DNA of 64,000 bases. Origin: Chloroflexota bacterium (GTDB lineage: Bacteria > Chloroflexota > UBA11872 > VXOZ01). The stretch spans positions 1,077,830 to 1,141,829 of the forward strand of contig CATQHC010000002.1 in NCBI GenBank assembly GCA_958295775.1, given 5' to 3'. The position numbers and the translations under genes were made by a program. The notes under the pieces were generated by a model, which saw only the letters and a list, made by a program, of their open reading frames with translations, made no database searches and had not been told where the DNA came from. This document shows, in pieces, positions 27,292 through 36,372 of the stretch. Position 1 is the first letter of the stretch; each line of letters starts with the position of its first letter.

Positions 27292-27335
27292 GTCAGTCCC
27301 AACTCAAGCCGACACTACTTCTCCCCGCGCCCCTG

Positions 27336-28679
27336 CTAGCTGTCAATGTCGTTACTATCATCATCGTCCGAACCACTTTCAATTGGAGTATCGTCGGTTG
27401 GGTCGGTGTCAGTAACCGTCGCAGACGTACCGTCGTCCGTGGCAGTTGCCGTGGCCGTTGCCGTCTGATCGCCTGTCGCTGTCGCAGTTGCCGTGTCTGT
27501 AGCAGTAGTAGTGGAGACATTCTGGCCGGCAGGCGTGTCGTCGGTGCCAGTCTGAGTTGCAGAGGTTCCGTCATCCGTCGCCGTGGCTGTCGCCGTATTG
27601 GACAGATCACCTGTCCCCGTCGCGGTCGCCGTAGCTGTAGCCGTTGCCGTGGGTACGTTTTGGTTGTCAGGCGTATCGTCCGTCGCGGTATGGGTCACCG
27701 AGGCGCCGTCGTCCGTCGCGGTCGCTGTGGCGGTTGCCGTAAAATCACCCGTTCCGGTTGCGGTCGCCGTGTCTGTTGCAGTAGCGGAAAGCGCATTGAG
27801 GTTGTCGGGCGTATCGTCAGTTGCAGTTTCCGTTACGGACAATCCGTCATCGGTCGCAGTTGCCGTAGCCGTCGCCGTCTGATCGCCCGTTCCAGTTGCG
27901 GTCGCCGTGTCAGTCGCGGTAGCCGTAAGCGCGTTCCGGTTGTCAGGCGTGTCGTCCGTCTCAGTATGAGTAATGGACGTTCCATCGTCCGTGGCAGTCG
28001 CGGTCGCGGTTGCGGTCTGATCACCTGTCGCCGTGGCCGTTGCGGTAGCGGTATTGGTTTCGGTATCGTCGTCGTCATCTTCATCATCGTCGTCATCGAT
28101 CAGTGCCAGCAGCCTTTGTAGCACGGCCTCCCGGCTCGCCGGCGGCGCTGGAGGCGAACCTGGAACTGGGCTTGAGGGAATTGTGGTCGGATCAAGGGAG
28201 GAACGCTCAAGGTCAGCAACTGAGAAACTAAATTCGGCTTCCCATGTGGGGATGTCGTATACAAAATCCCCATAGTTGCTGCTGAGACCAAACAACTCGG
28301 CATCGCTCCAGGACTGAATGTGCAGCAGCTTTGGCTCAGTCCAATCCGTTTCCCATTTGACGAGATAGATGGGATCCCCGTCCTTGATCAGTCCGGTGGA
28401 AAGCCAGGGATCACCGATTGCCAAGACCTGCAATTCTTCGAGACTAACCTCAACGCGGATGTTCCAGTTGATGTAGCGTCCGGCAAGGGCGCGTGTATCG
28501 CCGCCCCAATGCAGGACTCCTGCCTCGTCTGCAAACCAGAGGTGCTGGGTACCTTGAAGCGAGACAACTGTGCCGCGAGCAAGAGTATTTTCCGCGTGCA
28601 CGCCAAGCGCCGGAGAAATCGAGGCAGCTATGAGGACGGCAAACACCAAGAGGCTGAAGGGCTTTTGCAGGTGCTTCAA
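27336..28679 (-). CDS. Secreted Thr/Ala-rich tandem-repeat protein
   Basis: Signal peptide-like N-terminus (LLVFAVLIAASISPALGVHA), ~150-aa globular part, acidic DDDDDEDDDDD tract, then 46-aa repeats. Confidence 0.75.
   Translation of the reverse strand: MKHLQKPFSLLVFAVLIAASISPALGVHAENTLARGTVVSLQGTQHLWFADEAGVLHWGGDTRALAGRYINWNIRVEVSLEELQVLAIGDPWLSTGLIKDGDPIYLVKWETDWTEPKLLHIQSWSDAELFGLSSNYGDFVYDIPTWEAEFSFSVADLERSSLDPTTIPSSPVPGSPPAPPASREAVLQRLLALIDDDDDEDDDDDTETNTATATATATGDQTATATATATDDGTSITHTETDDTPDNRNALTATATDTATATGTGDQTATATATATDDGLSVTETATDDTPDNLNALSATATDTATATGTGDFTATATATATDDGASVTHTATDDTPDNQNVPTATATATATATGTGDLSNTATATATDDGTSATQTGTDDTPAGQNVSTTTATDTATATATGDQTATATATATDDGTSATVTDTDPTDDTPIESGSDDDDSNDIDS
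27405..27956 (-). repeat. Four 138-bp (46-aa) tandem coding repeats
   Basis: DDTPDNxNALTATATDTATATGTGDxTATATATATDDGxSVTxTxT, aa 242-425. A partial unit precedes it (to ~28070). Confidence 0.9.
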
Positions 28680-28862
28680 GGTAACTCCCTTTCCATGCGA
28701 ACGCCAAGTCCCTATCAGGCATCAATTGAATTGTTTGCCCGGGCGCTAACTTCCTCCCATGCTATTGCGAATAGGATTGACTGTCAAATTTGTAAACCTA
28801 CATAAATGCGCCTTTAGCGCTATGAATTGCCAGTCACATCCCTTGAACTGAATTTGGAAGAC

Positions 28863-30161
28863 TTACACTGGCGCCGGAAACGCGTAGCACAATTCGAGCA
28901 CATCCTGCTGCACCCGTTGCAACGTGGCCGCGTCCTTGCGATTGTGGACCACCTCTGCCATGCCGACGCCGATGCGCTGCATCTCTGCCGTTCCCATGCC
29001 GCGCGTGGTTACCGCGGGCGAGCCAACGCGGATGCCGCTGGTCACAAAAGCTGAACGGGTCTCGCACGGCACCGTGTTCTTGTTCACAGTAATATTGGCC
29101 TTGGCCAAAGCTGCTTCCACCACCTTGCCGGAGGGCCCCTCCTTGCCAAAGTCCAACACCAGAAGGTGATTGTCCGTGCCGCCCGAAACAACGCGCAGAT
29201 CGTTCTCCATGAGGGTTGTTGCCAGCGTATGGGCGTTATGCACGACCGACTCGCTGTATGCCTTGAACTCCGGCGTCATCGCCTCCGCCAACGCCACCGC
29301 CTTGCCGGCCATGATGTGCATGAACGGGCCGCCCTGCAGGCCGGGAAAGATCGCGCTGTCCACCTGCTTGGCGAACTCCTCCTTGCACAGGATGAGCCCG
29401 CCGCGCGGCCCACGCAGCGTCTTGTGCGTGGATGAGGTTACAAAGTGCGCGTGCGGAACGGGACTTGCATGCAGACCGGTGGCGACAAGACCCGCAATGT
29501 GCGCCATGTCGACCATGAAGAGCGCCCCGACGCTGTCGGCAATCTGCCGCAACCGCGCAAAGTCTATGCTGCGCGAATATGCGGTGGCGCCGCCGACGAG
29601 CAGGCGCGGCCTGCATTCGTGCGCAATGCGCTCCACCTCGTCATAGTCGATACGCTCCGATTCCAGGTTTACGCCATAGGGGATGAAATTGTAGACCAAG
29701 CCGGAGAAATTCTTGGGATGGCCGTGGGAAAGGTGCCCGCCCTGGGCCAGCGACATGCCCATGACCGTATCTCCAGGATCGAGCATGGCCAAATACACTG
29801 CGGCATTTGGATTGGAACCGGAGTACGGCTGCAAATTTGCATGTTCGGCGCCAAAGAGCGCTTTCGCCCGGTCGATCCCCAATTGCTCGATTTCGTCAAC
29901 GAACTCGCAACCGCCATAGTAGCGTCGTCCCGGATAGCCTTCCGCATATTTGTTCGTGAGAATCGATCCGCAGGCTTCACGTACCGCCGCGCTTGTGTAG
30001 TTTTCGGAGGCGATAAGCTCCAGATGGTCTTCCTGGCGTTGGCGTTCCCTGCTGATCCACTGGTAGACTAGGGCGTCTTGCTTCGCGAGTCTATCGAGTC
30101 CGGCCAGAACCTCGTGGGCGCCGCCTGCGATGAAGTCGGAGTCTGCGACCAAGTCGGCCAC
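28863..30161 (-). CDS. glyA: Serine hydroxymethyltransferase
   Basis: ELIASENYTSAAVREA, NKYAEGYPGRRYYGGCEFVDEIE, HFVTSSTHKTLRGPRGGLIL. Confidence 0.98.
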   Translation of the reverse strand: MADLVADSDFIAGGAHEVLAGLDRLAKQDALVYQWISRERQRQEDHLELIASENYTSAAVREACGSILTNKYAEGYPGRRYYGGCEFVDEIEQLGIDRAKALFGAEHANLQPYSGSNPNAAVYLAMLDPGDTVMGMSLAQGGHLSHGHPKNFSGLVYNFIPYGVNLESERIDYDEVERIAHECRPRLLVGGATAYSRSIDFARLRQIADSVGALFMVDMAHIAGLVATGLHASPVPHAHFVTSSTHKTLRGPRGGLILCKEEFAKQVDSAIFPGLQGGPFMHIMAGKAVALAEAMTPEFKAYSESVVHNAHTLATTLMENDLRVVSGGTDNHLLVLDFGKEGPSGKVVEAALAKANITVNKNTVPCETRSAFVTSGIRVGSPAVTTRGMGTAEMQRIGVGMAEVVHNRKDAATLQRVQQDVLELCYAFPAPV

Positions 30162-30466
30162 GTCTTTATGTCCTTTCTTGGGCTTTATGTCTCATCTGTA
30201 ACAGGCCATGTCGCTGGCAGCAGCATGGCGTCCGAAATTGGCTTCTAATTAAATGGTAGCACAGCATTATTCCCCAAAGACCATTCTGACCTAGTTCTTA
30301 TCCGGGGCTCATTGTGCACTTGAGGCATCGAGGATTAGAGCGAAAACCACAACCGAAAGCGCCTGCGTCCAATGCTGGTTAAACGATGCGGGTTGCCGAT
30401 ACTTTGGGGTATAGTGAGGTGAAGGGCGGATTACGCGACCACGCGTGAAGATCGAGGCATTGCCGC

Positions 30467-31777
30467 ATGGAAGACTCTGAGCGTCAAGCGGACCAAGGGT
30501 CGGTTGAAGTCCAGTTGGAGCGACCGCTCATCTTTGTGCTCACTGCGGGCATACTGGTACTCGCCCTGATCTCCGGCATCAACGTCCTCTACTCATTTCT
30601 GTATGCCATGCTCGGGCTCATCGCCCTGAGTTACTTTTGGACGACCCGCAATATTCGCAACCTCTCCGTGGAACGGCACCTGCTGTCTAAATGGGCCACC
30701 TTAGGCGACGAGGTCATTGAGAGCTTCCGCGTCAGCAACTCCGGCGCGTTGCCTGTGCTCTGGGTAGAGGTAAATGATCACTCGGACGTGCCCGGCTACG
30801 AGGCCGGCATTGTAACTGGGCTGGGACCGCGTGAGCACCGCGAATGGAAGTCCCGCGCCGTGTGCAGTCGCCGCGGTCTCTACCGGCTTGGGCCCCTGCG
30901 CGTGTACACGGGAGACCCTTTCGGAATCTTTCGCGCCACCAAAGTCTTGCCCGATCAGGCGACGTTTCTCGTCTATCCTCCCATTACCGAAGTGCCGGGG
31001 CTCGCGCTGCCAACGGGCCGTCAGAGCGGCGAATCCCGCTCGCTGCGGCGAGCCTTACACCTCACCACTGATGCGGCCAGCGTACGCGAATATGTACCCG
31101 GCGATGCGCTGCACATCATTCACTGGCCCACCACTGCGCGGCGCGGCCGCTTGCAGACGAAAGAGTTCGACATGGAGCCGGGCGGCAGTACCTGGGTCGT
31201 GCTCGATCTCGACAGGGAGGTGCAAGCAGGTGAAGAAGACGAGTCTACGGAGGAGTACAGCGTCAAGCTGGCTGCGGCATTGGTCTACCGGCTTATCCGC
31301 GAGCAGAAGTCAATTGGGCTCATTACGTATGGTGAAGAAAACCGCATCTTGCGAGCCAACAAGGGCAGTCAGCACATGTGGCGCATCATGGAGATCCTCG
31401 CCGTCGTGCGCGCTCAAGGCAGGGCAGACCTCGGGGAAGTACTGTCGGAGGTAACACCGCAGATTCGGGGAAGCATGAGCCTGCTCGTGATATCGCCGAA
31501 CACTGACCCAGCCTTAGTACCGATCTTGGTGAATGTCTCCCGCAGAGGGATTCGACCTACGGTTCTTCACCTTGTGCCGCAGACATTTGGGAGCGATCGC
31601 AACAGCGGTCCCTTGCAGCAGGCCCTGGGCGCTGCCGGGCTCTCATACATCGAGATTGAACGTGGGCAGGAATTTCGTACGATTGCCCTTGAGAAAGGCG
31701 ACGAGGACACCAGGCGGCGCGCGCAAACTGTGGAGACAACCGCGACCGGCCGCATTCATGACGTAAGCGCAGGGTAG
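30467..31777 (+). CDS. DUF58 domain-containing protein
   Basis: REYVPGDALHIIHWPTTARRGRLQTKEFD motif. Confidence 0.92.
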   Translation: MEDSERQADQGSVEVQLERPLIFVLTAGILVLALISGINVLYSFLYAMLGLIALSYFWTTRNIRNLSVERHLLSKWATLGDEVIESFRVSNSGALPVLWVEVNDHSDVPGYEAGIVTGLGPREHREWKSRAVCSRRGLYRLGPLRVYTGDPFGIFRATKVLPDQATFLVYPPITEVPGLALPTGRQSGESRSLRRALHLTTDAASVREYVPGDALHIIHWPTTARRGRLQTKEFDMEPGGSTWVVLDLDREVQAGEEDESTEEYSVKLAAALVYRLIREQKSIGLITYGEENRILRANKGSQHMWRIMEILAVVRAQGRADLGEVLSEVTPQIRGSMSLLVISPNTDPALVPILVNVSRRGIRPTVLHLVPQTFGSDRNSGPLQQALGAAGLSYIEIERGQEFRTIALEKGDEDTRRRAQTVETTATGRIHDVSAG

Positions 31778-31781
31778 CAGC

Positions 31782-34241
31782 ATGGCGAGCTTTGCATACA
31801 CCGAAAACACCGAAGATGAAGGGCCGAGCCTCTTTGATTCCTTGCTCCGCCATTGGCTGACGTTGCTGCTGCTGGCGGCGATGGTGTTAGTAAGTTCTTG
31901 GGCAATCCATCAGTCAGGCTGGGCAACCGGTACCGAGGCTATTTTCTCAACCGCCGTGCTGGGCATGGCGGTTGGTTTCTTCGCTGCGCATTCCAAGTGG
32001 CGAACACGCACCGGCTGGATATTCGGTGCCGCAATCGGCATCATTTACTGTTTCTTGCTCGTGGGCGAGGCCCTGCCAGGGGTGGACCGCATCCTCCAAG
32101 ATGCCCTGGCACTCGTTCTCAATACCCTCACGTGGATTCTCGGTGCTCTGGGAGGACTCCTCAGCGGGAGCGGGGTGCCGCAGCCTATACCGCCGCTTGA
32201 CGCAGCCTCAACTTTCGCTACCAATGCCAGTGATTTTGGCTTTCGCCTGTTGGATTGGACGCAGGCGGGCCTCGGCGGCACTTACTCTGAAGACAACGGC
32301 GTGTTTGTCTTCTGGATCACGCTCGTAGGGTGGGCGATTGGCTTCATGGCAACATGGGGGTTCTTCCGCCACAACGACGTGCTGATTGCTGCACTGGTGC
32401 CCGGCGTCGCCATGGTTATCAATCTCGCTTATTCCGGTCAGGGACGCTGGCCGTTCGTGCTTTTTCTCGCCGCAACCCTGCTGCTCATGGTTCGCCTCAA
32501 TCTCCACGCCTTGCACAAACGTTGGGAGTCGCGAAAGCTGGACTACGCCACCGAAGTCGGTCTGGATGTCTTGATAGCGAGCGTCATCTTGACTACCGCG
32601 CTCACGTTTGTGGCGACTATGGCGCCACGGGTGGGGAGTAACCCGATCTCGGAGACCTTCTGGACAATCTTTGGGGGCGAATGGTCAGAGATCGACAACA
32701 CCACGAAGCGTCTCTTCTCAGGAATTCAGAATCCAAGCGGCGTGGGACTTATTCTCGGATCCGACAACCGTCTCTTCAGCGGGCCGCGGCGTTTTAGCCA
32801 ACCCTACCGCATGTACGTCACTACCGAAGAGAGAAATTTTAACGGCTACTGGCGCGGCGCCACCTTTGACGCCTACACCGGCTACACGTGGTACAACACG
32901 AGTGGAACGCTGCTCGACCGGCGCGCAAATGAGGAGCCCATCCCACCACCGCCCGTGAGCTATCGGCGACCGGCAACTTTCACGTTCCGCATTGTAGATA
33001 GTCCCAGCGACATCGTCTTTGCCCCGGACTTCCCAACGAGCATTAGCATTCCGTACCGCGTGCAGGTGGCCTCTACGGATTCTCCGGACGACTACGACCT
33101 CTTGCGCGCGCGTCGTGTTGCGGTGCCCGATCTTGAATACACTATCGAGAGTTTGGTCACTACCGCCACTGAAGACCAGTTGCTCAATGCGCAGGGCGAA
33201 ATTCCCAACGATCTCCGCCGCTACTTGCAGGCGCCCAGAATCCCGGACCGCGTGCAGGACCTCACCAGAACGGTAGTGCGTGGTAAGGAATCCCAGTATG
33301 AAAAGGCATTGGCAATCGAGCTCTTCCTGCGGCGCATCCCTTATTCAATCGCAGTTCCGCCACCGCCTGCCGACAAGGATGCGGTTGACTACTTCCTCTT
33401 CGAGGCCAAGCGCGGCTATGCCGACTACTACGCGAGTACCATGGTTGTGATGCTGCGCACCGTCGGCATTCCGGCACGCCTTGCCATAGGCTTTGCCACC
33501 GGACGGTATGACGTTGCGCAGCGTCGCTTCGTAGTGACGGAGAAACAAGCACACACGTGGCCCGAAGCATATTTTCCCGGCCTTGGCTGGATTCCCTTCG
33601 AGCCAAGTCCCAACCAGACACCCATCGACCGCGGCATCCTGGCCTCAGAGATAAGCGGTTCGTCGAACCCAGAGCTTGACGAGTTCTACGATGAGCTTGG
33701 CGATGAAGACTTCCTGGTCACAGGCGCTGCATCTGTGGTGGGCGGGGCTGTGCCCGGCACCAGCATTCTGGGTGTCGACGTCCCCAACCTGCCTGACCTT
33801 CGCCCGGTCTTGTTGGTCTTGATTGTGATAGGAGCAAGTTGGTTCGCTTTTTCGATCTATCAAGAGTGGCGCATGAAGCCCCACCAAATGGTCCGGCATG
33901 TCTATCGCAAGCTGGTTCGGGCAGGCAGACTAGCCGGAATTCCGGCTTCGGTTGCGCTCACTCCTCAGGAATACGGCCATTTGCTGCTGTATACTGTGCA
34001 CTCAGTTTCCAACAAGCGCTTTCCGGATAGCGCGGTACGGGCGATTTGCACGACATACGCTGAATCACTCTACAGCCCGCAAGGCATTTCGCCCCAGCAG
34101 AAGAAGACTGCAGTCAAGGCATGGGGGCAATTGCGCTGGCGACTCTACCGCCGCGGGTTGCTCTTGGGCCTCAAGCGACTAATTCCTTTTATGCGCAGGG
34201 CGCCTGCTGCCAGCGGGTCTGTAAGTATAACCGGCCAATAG
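31782..34241 (+). CDS. TgpA-like protein (DUF3488, transglutaminase-like fold, DUF4129), catalytic Cys absent
   Basis: Multi-TM N-terminus; YFLFEAKRGYADYYASTMVVMLRTVGIPARLAIGFATG...QAHTWPEAYFPGLGWIPFEPSP. Confidence 0.9.
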   Translation: MASFAYTENTEDEGPSLFDSLLRHWLTLLLLAAMVLVSSWAIHQSGWATGTEAIFSTAVLGMAVGFFAAHSKWRTRTGWIFGAAIGIIYCFLLVGEALPGVDRILQDALALVLNTLTWILGALGGLLSGSGVPQPIPPLDAASTFATNASDFGFRLLDWTQAGLGGTYSEDNGVFVFWITLVGWAIGFMATWGFFRHNDVLIAALVPGVAMVINLAYSGQGRWPFVLFLAATLLLMVRLNLHALHKRWESRKLDYATEVGLDVLIASVILTTALTFVATMAPRVGSNPISETFWTIFGGEWSEIDNTTKRLFSGIQNPSGVGLILGSDNRLFSGPRRFSQPYRMYVTTEERNFNGYWRGATFDAYTGYTWYNTSGTLLDRRANEEPIPPPPVSYRRPATFTFRIVDSPSDIVFAPDFPTSISIPYRVQVASTDSPDDYDLLRARRVAVPDLEYTIESLVTTATEDQLLNAQGEIPNDLRRYLQAPRIPDRVQDLTRTVVRGKESQYEKALAIELFLRRIPYSIAVPPPPADKDAVDYFLFEAKRGYADYYASTMVVMLRTVGIPARLAIGFATGRYDVAQRRFVVTEKQAHTWPEAYFPGLGWIPFEPSPNQTPIDRGILASEISGSSNPELDEFYDELGDEDFLVTGAASVVGGAVPGTSILGVDVPNLPDLRPVLLVLIVIGASWFAFSIYQEWRMKPHQMVRHVYRKLVRAGRLAGIPASVALTPQEYGHLLLYTVHSVSNKRFPDSAVRAICTTYAESLYSPQGISPQQKKTAVKAWGQLRWRLYRRGLLLGLKRLIPFMRRAPAASGSVSITGQ

Positions 34242-34386
34242 GCGGATGCAGATTCCATGCATGGCCTATTTCTCTGCGGTCACTTCCAATGGGCGCGAGC
34301 GATTGCGGCTGCGCTGTGCGTATATACTGTAGAAGAGAGATGCACCAATCAATCGCATCTCATGGTGACGAGAAAGGAACCGGGCC

Positions 34387-34686
34387 TTGGGTCTAAGTGA
34401 AATTCGCGACATAGCAGTCATTGTCCTCGCCGTCGTTTCCATGCTCATGGCGTTCTCCCTCCTTTTCTTGGTGCTGGCCGTCGTGCGGCTTGCCGGCACG
34501 ATCCAGCAAGAGATTCAACCCCTCCTGCAGTCACTGACTGAGACAAGCAACACGATCAAGGGCACAACGCAGTTTGTAAGCGAGGCCGTGGTGCGACCCA
34601 CAGCCAAGGCCGCTGGCAAGACCATCGGCATTTTGCGGTTCGCGCGCACAATTGCAAACACTGTTGCGCGCGTGCAGAAGAAGTAA
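34387..34686 (+). CDS. Small membrane protein (DUF948-like)
   Basis: One N-terminal TM (IRDIAVIVLAVVSMLMAFSLLFLVLAVVRL) then amphipathic helix; TTG start. Confidence 0.55.
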   Translation: MGLSEIRDIAVIVLAVVSMLMAFSLLFLVLAVVRLAGTIQQEIQPLLQSLTETSNTIKGTTQFVSEAVVRPTAKAAGKTIGILRFARTIANTVARVQKK

Positions 34687-34704
34687 GACAAGGAGCGCAG
34701 GCGA

Positions 34705-34902
34705 ATGCTAGGGTTTACGGTTGGCTTTGCGATGGGAATCTCGCTTGGCGCAGTAATCGGCGGCTTGCTCGCTCCCAGTAGTGGTGAGACATTCCGGGAA
34801 AGTGTCCGGCGTCAGATCGAAGTTGCCAAACTCGAGGCCGCCAAGGCCGCGCAGGCCACCGAAGAGGGACTGCTCGCCCGCTTTGAGGAAGCCAAGCAAT
34901 GA
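34705..34902 (+). CDS. YtxH-like small membrane protein
   Basis: GFAMGISLGAVIGGLLAPSSGETFRESVRRQ. Confidence 0.6.
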   Translation: MLGFTVGFAMGISLGAVIGGLLAPSSGETFRESVRRQIEVAKLEAAKAAQATEEGLLARFEEAKQ

Positions 34903-34909
34903 GGATGTT

Positions 34910-35206
34910 ATGACGCTTGCCAATTGGCGAGACATCGCCATGCTGGTGCTCGTCATCGAAGCGCTGCTTGGCGCCATTCTCATTTTGATCCTAACCCTCT
35001 TGCTCGCGAGCATCGTGCGGCGCACGAACTTTGCCCTTCGCAACCTGCTTCGGCAGGGCCAAGTCCATGTGGCAAGACTTGCAAAACAAACTGAGGAGGC
35101 TTCGCGCGAGCAGATCGTGAGTCCGGTCGTGCGCATCCACGCGACACATGCTGGAGCGCGAGCATTCCTACAGGCCTTGGCGCGGGGCATACCGTTCCTG
35201 CACTGA
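34910..35206 (+). CDS. Small membrane protein, resembles 34387-34686
   Basis: MTLANWRDIAMLVLVIEALLGAILILILTLLLASIVRR; start chosen after the upstream stop. Confidence 0.5.
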   Translation: MTLANWRDIAMLVLVIEALLGAILILILTLLLASIVRRTNFALRNLLRQGQVHVARLAKQTEEASREQIVSPVVRIHATHAGARAFLQALARGIPFLH

Positions 35207-35419
35207 TTGACCTGCTTCAGACACCGCTCGCACAGAATCTATCTCAAACTCACCGATGCTCCTAATCGGAGGCATGAGCCTACGTTGGTAGGGCCGGTTG
35301 AATTCGCTTTCGCGAGAGTGTCGTGCGCTTGGTAAACAGAGATTCTTGCCACGAGAAGTTAGCTGCGCGCTGCCGGCGGCGGGACATGCAAGCGACCCTT
35401 GGACAGACATTCATCGCAT

Positions 35420-36178
35420 TCAGCGCCGATCCGGAAACCGGCGGCGTAACCGCCAACACAACCGAATGAACTTGAATGTCTCACCAAGATTCAGCTTCGA
35501 TTGTCCGCGACTGCGCTCAACGAACGTGATTGGCACTTCGGTTACGCGGGCATCAGGCGCCTTGGCCAATAGCTCCAAGAGCAATTTGAACCCCTCTAGG
35601 CCGAGACTTGGCAGCAGCGGCTCCACGACCTCGCGACGGAAGATTGCGAACCCGGACGTGGCGTCGCGCGCACGAACCCCAACCATCAAGTGCGCTACTT
35701 TCCCCGCAACTCGACTAATGATCTGCCGGTGCAGGGGCCACCCGAGAGTTCCACCTCCGGCCACATAGCGCGATCCGACAACGATGTCAGCATTCGCAAG
35801 CGCCGCTACTAGGACCGGCAGGTCTTGGGGCCGGTGCGAAAGGTCGGCGTCCATCATCACCCAGTAGTCCCCGCCGGCCTGCGAAAACCCGGCCGCGACT
35901 GCACTGCCGAGGCCCAGCTTGCGCGGACGTTCCAGCAGTCGGATCGCTGGGTCATCCGCAGCGGCAGCGCGTACATCCTCGGCGGTCCCGTCAGGGCTGC
36001 CATCATCCACTACGATTACTTCGTAGGCCCACGCCTCTTTTAAGGCGCCTCCAATCCCAGATAGCAGCGGCCCAATGTTCTCTCTCTCGTTATACGTGGG
36101 TATCACGATGGAGAGAGTCGCGTCTCTCTTGCTCATGCCGACCCTCATGTCTTCTAAATGTGCACCCAAACACTCCAA
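35420..36178 (-). CDS. Glycosyltransferase family 2, polyprenol-phosphate mannosyltransferase-like
   Basis: LSIVIPTYNERENIGPLL, VVDDGSPDGT, MDADLSHRPQDLP, SGFAIFRRE. Confidence 0.92.
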   Translation of the reverse strand: MECLGAHLEDMRVGMSKRDATLSIVIPTYNERENIGPLLSGIGGALKEAWAYEVIVVDDGSPDGTAEDVRAAAADDPAIRLLERPRKLGLGSAVAAGFSQAGGDYWVMMDADLSHRPQDLPVLVAALANADIVVGSRYVAGGGTLGWPLHRQIISRVAGKVAHLMVGVRARDATSGFAIFRREVVEPLLPSLGLEGFKLLLELLAKAPDARVTEVPITFVERSRGQSKLNLGETFKFIRLCWRLRRRFPDRR

Positions 36179-36372
36179 GACATGGCCAATTCAGTTACCT
36201 TTTGAGGGGATCGCGAATGCGGTCTTAGAGACTGATTCACTATACCACTAGGTTGAGCTTTCGCCTGGGCCTTGTCATACTGCGTACGAGCGAATCTCCC
36301 CGAATCCCATTAGTGGCGTTCTGGCGTGTTACCCTCGGCAAGAGCAAGAAAGTATGGTAGTCTGCCTCATTC

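Noticed and set aside
27583-28275. Plus-strand ORFs rich in VAVAVAVAV and SSSSS opposite the Thr/Ala repeat gene
   Set aside because: They are antisense artefacts of the repeat; the minus frame has the signal peptide, globular domain and phase-consistent repeats.
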